Shown: positions 57,287 to 64,000 of the stretch, one piece after another
Position numbering within the stretch: position 1 is the stretch's first letter
Layout: every line of letters starts with the position of its first letter
Assembly (NCBI GenBank): GCA_015680685.1
Contig: MNCI01006175.1
Coordinates: 491,543 to 555,542 of the forward strand
From: Gnetum montanum
Lineage: Eukaryota; Streptophyta; Gnetopsida; Gnetales; Gnetaceae
Direction: 5' to 3'
Length of the DNA: 64,000 bases
The notes under the pieces: model-generated
Seen by the model: only the letters and a program-made list of their open reading frames with translations
Told to the model about the DNA's origin: nothing
Database searches by the model: none
Made by a program: the position numbers and the translations under genes

Positions 57287-58942
57287 GGGGGGGGCGCAGG
57301 CGGGGGGAGATCATCCTTTTGGGAGAAGACTTGATACATCACACTTTGGAAGGCTACTAGCTAGCACTTGGGCTCTCACTTGGAGACACACTTTGAGTCT
57401 TGGGAGAAGTGCATTTGTAAAGAAAAAAGTGTAAAAGATTGCTTGTAAGATTACTTGCTAAAGAAAGGATTTCAGCCTCTTTGTCATGGTCCTGTGAGTT
57501 ATGCTTATTGTTTTTTATTTTGTTTAAATTTTTTAGCTAGTGGTTTAGATAGTATCATCCTTGGCAAGTAATTTTGGGATTTTTAGATTGCTCTTATTGT
57601 TCTTGTTGCCCAATAGAAAATTTCTGTTAAAATTTTTCCATAGAAGCGCTTGTGTTTGAAAGCCTTAAGAGCATTTTAGTAGTGAATTTGGTTATTGTGC
57701 AACGTATAAGACCCGCTATTGGGATTGTTGTAAGAGAGCCTCTGCTTGTAGTCATGCCATTGAACGATTCAATAGTCAAGAGGGTTTAAAAAATCTTTGG
57801 TATTTTGATGGGACCAGAATAGCTTCTTTTTATCTTTAAAGTGAATCTCCATGGTATTTCAATCAGAAATTGTCAAGTATTTTGAAGGTTTTGTATCCAT
57901 TATCTAGCCAAAATGGAGTCTTGTACGTGGTAGTTTACACAACAATTTTTTGGTAGCATAGTAGGATTGTCTTGAAGAAATTGCTTATTTGAGCGTTGGA
58001 AGTTTGAACAATTCATAGTTATTAAATTTGGGATAGCTTTATTGTGAAGTGTTTACTCGTGTCATTTTACCTTGTTTAAATATTTCAAGTACATGCAAAT
58101 CTTCTTTCGTTTCTGTCTATTTACATTGAATCTTGCTCTATTTCTAGTTTTCTTGTGGAACTATTTCTTTCTCTGGGCAAAATTAGAAGTAGATTCACAG
58201 AGTTGTGCTCAAATTTTTTTGCAAAATTTTATTTGTTACAAGTAGGTATTATAAGGACCGCGTAGACTAGGCAATTGAACAAAATAGGAACTCTCAACAA
58301 CTCTACTTGGCAAAGTTGGCTGGATCTCTTTAAGATAAGTCATTTGTAGTTTACACACAACGCAATCATTTCATTTTACACAACTGCACGCCACAACAGC
58401 ACACACACATACTCACATTAACTACTAAGTTTATTTGGAGGTATCTGGGCCTTGGTGTTACCAGAGACCAGTAGGCACCTAAATCTTGTTCGAGGACACT
58501 TGTTGGCAGTCGTGTCCCAAATGGTCGCCAACACTAATATGTTTTGATAGAAAAAATTTTCTGAATAACTTCATTCAGCCCTTTTGGTTGTAATAGTTAT
58601 TTCATAATTTGTTGAGAAACTATTATTTTTTACTCCTTTAATTAATTGAATTACTTACAAACTTTGATACTAGATAAACCTTTAACTTAATAGAGAGTCA
58701 TGACTTAATGCAATGATGCAATGTAACAATATTTTTTATTACGAATTCATAAAAGTATTTAATAAGTCTTACAAATTATTTTGTTTCATAACACATACTT
58801 GACTAACAACTTTGTTTCGTAACACTTAGACTTATGAATTATTCTGTATGTGTTACAAATTGATATTAGGAGTTACAAATAACTAGCTTAACTCAATCCA
58901 ACATTTTATGGATTAAGACAATGTGTGGATTATACTCTAACA

Positions 58943-60569
58943 CACCCCAAGATATATAATCCTATTGGAGCTTTATAATTCAGCATTGCCCATGAGAATT
59001 GTTTACCACTAGAATAATACCTCATTGTATTTTCCAAAGATTTTCAAGCTCTGGTCAAATAACTTTCTAATATTCATTTTAAATAAAAATGTTTTCACCT
59101 CAAAGAAGGAAAAGCTTTGTTATTTTTCATCTAGATAACATTATTTTTACCTTACAATGAAAAATCAACCATACCATCATTTTGCGCTTTTTTTTCTTTT
59201 GATGTGATTTGTTAGAAAATATTTATTTGATAATTTTTAAAAATAATATTATACCTCTCTAAAATAATTATTGAAAAATGTCTTCTATTAATAATAACCA
59301 AAATTAAGATCACATAATTTTATTAATATAAAGAAAATGAAAACAAAGGATAGAGAAGGGACAAAGCTCTAAAATAAAAAATCATTAATTTCTATATGTT
59401 CAAAGAATTCAAGAGTTTAACTAATGTTCAAATATAAATGTACTTTTGTAGCATAAGTGCCAAAAGGAAAAGGTAAGCTCAACATAAGCTTTCTACCAAA
59501 CATATATTCATTGAAGTATCTAAAGTATTAAATGTAAGAAAGTTAATTTTTGACTTTTTACCAACTTTAATGTGCGAAGAAGTGAAGTATGTAATTTTTT
59601 ATAAAAGAATTTAAAAATATTAAAGCCTTTTTAACTTAAAATTATAATTTTCCCTTTTCATTAGCTCCATGAAAACAAAGCATATCACTTCCTCTGAATG
59701 TCAATAGCTTCTTTTACAAGGTAAAAATTTTTTTGAAATAAATTCAAATAATTGGAAATTCAAAATTGTTATTGTGTCTATGAAATCACAATGGATTTGT
59801 TAGATAGTTACAAAGCCTTAATATATTTTTAAAGAAATTTAAAAACATTATTGATATAATGCTTAAAGCCTATAGGGTCAATTTAAAAGAAAATAATTAG
59901 CATATTATAATTAATATTATAATTCATTTGAATGTGAGCCAAAGATGGACAAAATAAAAAGATATGCTCTTCACTTCTATGCTTTGTTTGTATAATCTTC
60001 AAATACACTCTTCCAATAAATTGATTCAATCACCTATCTCAATAAGTAGATGATGAGACCTCATTTTTGCTCTAGCAATTTGATTCCTTAAATGAATAGG
60101 AATAGCTAAGAATAGATACTTTTCAATACTAAATAACAAACCCTCTCTAATAGAATGTAAATAAAATTGCTTTTTCCCTTACATGTTCAACCAAACTTTA
60201 GCTAAGACTTTTTCATTTATAGTATTTTGGAAGAGCCTTCTATTTAAAGGAAAATCCTCTATTACAATATTCCATTACTGAAGTCACAATTTTCCTTGAT
60301 ATCATTTTCTTGTAATATGAATATTCATTTTCCTTGATATTCAGATATCATTTTCCTTGAATTTAATATGATTTTCTTGTATATCATTCATTATCTCCTT
60401 GGCATAATTGACTTTCTCCATGTGACTAACTTCTAAGTATAAGTAATAAACTAACAAAAGGCTTCAACTTCAAAAGGAAGTAAATTTACTTCTAAAAGTA
60501 AGATATCATAAGAAGTTTGCATTTTCACTTGAAATTCACATACAAGAAACTATTTTTGAACATGCTCTA
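58943..60569. other. AT-rich DNA, no gene seen
   Basis: The sequence is low in GC with no readable domain. The right part may be the 3' end of the minus-strand LINE that follows. Confidence 0.4.
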
Positions 60570-62940
60570 ATTTTTTCCAATTATATGTGAAAAGAATAGA
60601 TTCCCATGCAACACACCCATATAATAATATAGGTTGGATATGACTGTGAAAAAAGTTTCATTGTGATCTCCAATGCTACAAGTTATTTCCTATTGTAATT
60701 ATTTCTTAGAGCAAATAGAGCTCACATGTCACTTGAAACTCTTTAAGCAATAAGGGTATTCCAACTATAATCATTGGCAAATTCAACTCCTAATTATTTA
60801 TAATAATCACACATATCCAGACTTTTATCTCCAAAAAAAATTATAATTTCTATTCCTAGTACCACAAACTAGAATTATAGTCTTAACAATATTAACTTTT
60901 GTACCAGAAGTGGTTGCAATAGTCATGGAGATTTGAAGCATATAATTTAATCCTATAGCTAATTTTGTAATCAAGGCCACATCATCTGTAAAGAGAAGCA
61001 TGTTTAAAAATAATCCATTCATTCATATAGCATGATTACAAACCTTTTGCAACCATTCCTCTAATTCATCTATAAATATGCCAAAAAGGATAAGGAACAA
61101 AGGAAAACCTTGTTTAACTCTAAGTTGTTGATAATTTCTCCTTCTCTAGTAAGATTATCTTCAAAAAGAATATTAACGATCTCATAGATTCTTTTGTCGT
61201 GGAAAGAAGATTTTGTGGAATGTTAATGCTTTTTAATCTCTTCCAAAGTTTATCAAGCAATAATATCATAAGCCTTGGAAAAATCAACAAAGTTGACAAA
61301 AGTTGTATGGTTGTGCTTTTTGCTTTTTTCACATAATAATGCAAAGTTACTAGATGGTCTATAGTAGAATGATTCCTCCTAAAGCCTATTTGTAACTAAG
61401 CATGAAGACCTTGTATTTCTACCTATGAACTAATTTTATTCTCCAAAATAGTGCCTAAAAACTTAGTGAAAATTGAATTAATTTCAATTAATCTATAATT
61501 ATTAAGATTTTTTCTATCTCCCTTTTTGAAAAGAAAGATTATTCAACTAGAACACCAAGAGTGATCCAAACCTTTTTGAAGCCCTCTATCAAGAAGGTTT
61601 CAAGTTTCTTTCCATACCAATGGACTACACCATTTAAGAAGATATACATATAATCCATTAACATTAGCATCTTTTCCAGAAGATAACTTTTGAATTCTTA
61701 TAGAAATGTCATCAAGGGATAACTTAAGAAAACTAGAGTTAGCTTACATAATAGGTTGAGCTTCTTGATTAAAAAGGTCATTGAAGAAATTCTAAATGGT
61801 AGATAAGGAAAAATCCTAACCATGTTGTTGTTTGTCTCAAAAGAAACTCCTAAAGCACTTTGGGTTTAGTTGGAGCTCACTAATCATTCTTTCTTACTCT
61901 TCTTTAATGAACTTGTTTTGTAAAAATCAAATAAGCTTTATATAATTCTTCACCATGAAAACATCCATATGTGAAGCTAAAACATCTTTACAAGCTATCA
62001 AATAGTCCACATTAAACCAAGGTTTTCTACAAACATGCCTCTTCTTAATCTAAACCTAAGTAACTCTAGAAAAAAGAATATTGATCAAATCTAGCTCATT
62101 GTCATTGTTGAGCAACATATTAGCCACTCTTGTTTAAAAATATTGATGAAGCTCTTCTATGAGATGATGAGTTCTACATTTCTTGTAATGAATATAATGA
62201 ATTAAAGTAAAAATAGAGAATTCTAGGTAATGGTGAAGAGATTATGGGAGTTTTTCTCCCACTAGGAAGTTTTCCACTACATTTATATTATCATGAGTAG
62301 ATAACAAAAGATCAATGCAAGAATTATCTTAGTGCCCAATAAAGGTAAAATGAGAGCATAAAGGAAATTTGCTAATTCCATTAATGATTTGAAAATCAAA
62401 AGAATGACCCCATTCTAAAAAATGAATATGCCTATGACTTGTATTGTGATCAGCAAATGATCTTTTGTGAACTAAATAGAACTCTTCACTAAACTTTAAT
62501 TAAGAATTCCAAACAAACCTTTGAACCTATCTTTATCCAACATGAGCATTAAAATCCCTACAAAGAAAACCTTTATTAAGCCTATAGAATTCTATTATCT
62601 GATCAAGATGCTCTCATGAAAGATTTGTAGAATTGTAAATAGAAGAATCGCTTGGAGAAAAATAAAAAAAAGCATTATAAAGAACCTTTAAAATGCCTTA
62701 AACTTTAACCCATAATTATTGGTTATTATCATCAACTTTGTGCATCTTAATGGAATGTTCTCTAGACTTTTTAATTAAATAAGCAATATTACTAGAAGGT
62801 CTACCCCTTACCTTGGAATAATTATTTCTAATAAAAATGATATTAAATCCTAAAATAAATACAATTGGAGACTTTTCTTCTCTCCAACTTTCAACAAACA
62901 TAAATAAATCAAAATCACTAAGAAATAACTAGTATTAAAG
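60570..62940 (-). pseudogene. RTE/CR1-like LINE remnant (endonuclease and RT), minus strand
   Basis: Reading leftwards, the endonuclease is seen near 62600-62530 (IIEFYRLNKGFLCRDFNAHVG, where GDFNAHVG is usual). RT follows near 61690-61480 (GKDANVNGLYVYLLKW, then FLFKKGDRKNLNNYRLIEIN), then VNFVDFSKAYDII near 61290, a catalytic LLFTDDVALI near 60995 (FTDD for FADD), VNIVKT, and LGVEFANDYSWNTLI near 60740, closing near 60610 with a PTYIIIWVCCMG-type block. Many stops and frameshifts are present. The GDFNAHVG and KKGDR..NYR wording is unlike the L1-type element at 33084 and points to a second LINE lineage. Confidence 0.82.
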
Positions 62941-62960
62941 CAACAACTTTATTAGCTCAT

Positions 62961-63737
62961 TGGTGAACGACAAGGTACCCCTACATCCAACCATACAAAT
63001 CACAAGCGTTTACTCATCATTCAGTCGAATTTCACAAACCTAAAGTTCTTAAGTACACTAGTTCCAAGACATGAAATCTAATTGTGGCAATCGTTGTCTT
63101 CTCAACTATACATGTGGAGCTTAACAGTATGTTTAAGTATAATTGAGGCACATGAGTTTTATTATTTTATATTTTATTTGTCTATGATTAAGAAGAGGTT
63201 GAAACTCAATTTATAATTAATTTAACTAATCTTTTTGCTAATTAATAATTAAATACCCTAACATAAGTATCCAATCCCACTTTCTATGTGCATCTTGAAC
63301 ACATATAACACTGCTGGGTTTGTTAAGTGTTGTTGTAGTCACCAACAATCATACACATGCTCGAAGCAATCGTACTTATGTGCTTAATGAATTAACTATT
63401 ATTGAATCTAATTAGCTTACTTTAGCTTAATTACTTGGAAGCATTAAAGGAAATTTCATGAAACATTAAATGCATAAATAAAATATTTAAGCTAGCCAAG
63501 GTGCTACAAGGTTTGATCAAAAATCTTGTCTTTATTTCCACACACATTACTATGTTTAGGTACAATAGTGCTCAAATAAAGATCTATATACTCAATGACA
63601 TCTACTATGGACACTTTGGAATATACTCTAACTTTGGAGAAAAGAAACTACAAGAGCTCTACTATGCTATGACAAAAGGATAAAGAACATGAATTTCACA
63701 ATTTTGACATGCTATGAATTTCACAATTGTCCCATCA
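62961..63737 (-). repeat. 3' LTR of Athila-like element I (minus strand)
   Basis: Its right part (plus strand) begins TGGTGAACGACAAGGTACCCC, a mutated TGATGAGTGGCGAGGTACCCC, and the other end is GTCCCATCA, the complement of TGATGGGAC. No GATATC dyad is present. Its U3 instead has a duplicated AATTGTGAAATTCAT. The element body continues rightwards off the window. Confidence 0.8.
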
Positions 63738-64000
63738 AAATTGCTATGACATGCAAAAGGATTTGATTATGAGAATGTCTAAGGATAAAGAACTTAACTA
63801 ACCCAACCAAAAGGTATGCAAGTGGATCCTCCCCAAAGTAGGCATAGGCCTTTTATTACCCTTGCATAACTTCAAATCAAGGAGTCCATGGGCCCCATGG
63901 ATGATTAATGGTTACAAAAAGTTAAGTACAAAAGCCCAAAAGAAACTACCTGAGAATTTTAACACATCAAACCAAAACATCAAACAAGAACATGAAACTA
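63738..64000 (-). other. Post-pol region of element I (continues off window)
   Basis: The minus strand contains GCCTACTTTGGGGAGGATCCAC (63827-63848) preceded by GGGTAATAAAAGGCC, the same conserved 3' motif as in elements A, C and E. This identifies the adjacent LTR as a 3' LTR. Confidence 0.7.

Larger units (their letters stand above)
55771..58533 (+). mobile_element. Solo LTR H: 2.8-kb Ty3/gypsy-type LTR
   Basis: It runs from TGTTGGCACATTTGG to GTCGCCAACA, flanked by exact CTAAT (55766-55770 and 58534-58538), with no internal domain. The TATA box CCCTATAAAAAGG is at 57274-57286. Downstream, ~1.1 kb matches the reverse complement of window positions 1-1100, and its first ~30 bp match 3738-3768. 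The U3 holds a less AT-rich, gene-like segment at about 56100-56950 with no counterpart in the other copy. Confidence 0.9.
42002..58942 (-). mobile_element. Element G: Ty1/copia retrotransposon (minus strand), heavily invaded
   Basis: The 3' LTR (42002-42525) and the 5' LTR (55663-55770 plus 58534-58942, split by LTR H) match along their whole length in the same orientation. On the minus strand a methionine-type primer binding site follows the 5' LTR, and a purine tract precedes the 3' LTR. RNase H, RT and integrase remnants lie at 42640-45290, and a GAG-pre-integrase zinc finger at about 55360-55500. The intervening ~10 kb holds other elements. Target duplications could not be established. 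Confidence 0.8.
55663..58942 (-). repeat. 5' LTR of copia element G, split by LTR H
   Basis: The two parts (55663-55770 and 58534-58942) together align with 42002-42525. The minus-strand start is TGTTAGAGTATAATCC. LTR H (55771-58533) interrupts it with a CTAAT duplication. Confidence 0.82.

Noticed and set aside
1-58370. A giant inverted repeat (positions 1-1100 against 57180-58370)
   Set aside because: The similarity is explained by two copies of one LTR family in opposite orientation, each with its own terminus. H has its own CTAAT duplication.
42002-58942. A target-site duplication for copia element G
   Set aside because: The bases next to the inferred LTR ends (CATCA and CACCC) agree at only three of five positions, so no claim is made.
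1-64000. CRISPR arrays, bacterial operons, rRNA or intact tRNA genes
   Set aside because: No regularly spaced identical repeats, ribosome binding sites or complete cloverleaf sequences were seen. The content is plant nuclear.

Overview
This window looks like nuclear DNA of a seed plant, and the retroelement load suggests a large, repeat-rich genome, possibly a gymnosperm. That assignment is inferred from context only, because no species-diagnostic gene is present. The sequence is AT-rich and almost entirely nested retrotransposons. I found one apparently intact host gene, a chloroplast-targeted Ycf33/DUF565-like protein at 39208-39837. A second gene-derived piece, a broken 3-ketoacyl-CoA synthase (KCS) at about 1640-2340, lies inside a very large LTR.

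Layout, left to right. Positions 1-3768 are a large LTR on the minus strand whose outer end lies off the window. Next to it is the decayed minus-strand pol of a Ty3/gypsy element (about 3990-6960), which may belong to the same element. A T-rich, quasi-periodic tract (7385-8460) and unassigned DNA follow. A plus-strand, chromodomain-type Ty3/gypsy pol begins near 9900. It is split at 12222 by an Athila-like element (element A, 12223-20917, TSD TGGCC) and resumes at 20923. Then come solo LTR B (22155-23007, minus) and element C (23469-31370, TSD AACTT), which carries nested solo LTR D (25665-26611, TSD ATAGT). A LINE RT fragment lies at 31790-32160. A structurally complete LINE (33084-39007, 13-bp TSD) ends about 190 bp upstream of the Ycf33-like gene.

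From 42002 to 58942 a minus-strand Ty1/copia element (G) forms a shell. Its PBS, PPT and both LTRs are recognisable. Inside it are a second, plus-strand copia (G', gag-protease at 46278-47314), an Athila-like element with most of pol deleted (E, from 47315) containing solo LTR F (48409-49206), and an ORF resembling the 'putative plant transposon protein' type (53681-54650). A 2.8-kb solo LTR (H, 55771-58533, TSD CTAAT) sits inside G's own 5' LTR. H belongs to the same family as the large LTR at the left edge. The right end holds a minus-strand RTE/CR1-like LINE remnant (60570-62940) and the 3' LTR of another Athila-like element (I, 62961-63737) that runs off the window.

The most interesting signals are: (i) a recurrent 20-bp dyad, GATATC-N8-GATATC, in the U3 region of nearly every Athila-like LTR; (ii) gene-derived DNA inside the U3 of a giant LTR family; (iii) several solo LTRs with recognisable TSDs; (iv) a conserved post-integrase region with a possible extra ORF; and (v) a full-length LINE in the immediate 5' flank of the only intact gene, with an ATGA overlap joining its two ORFs. 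All alignments were made by eye. Percentages and domain limits are approximate.
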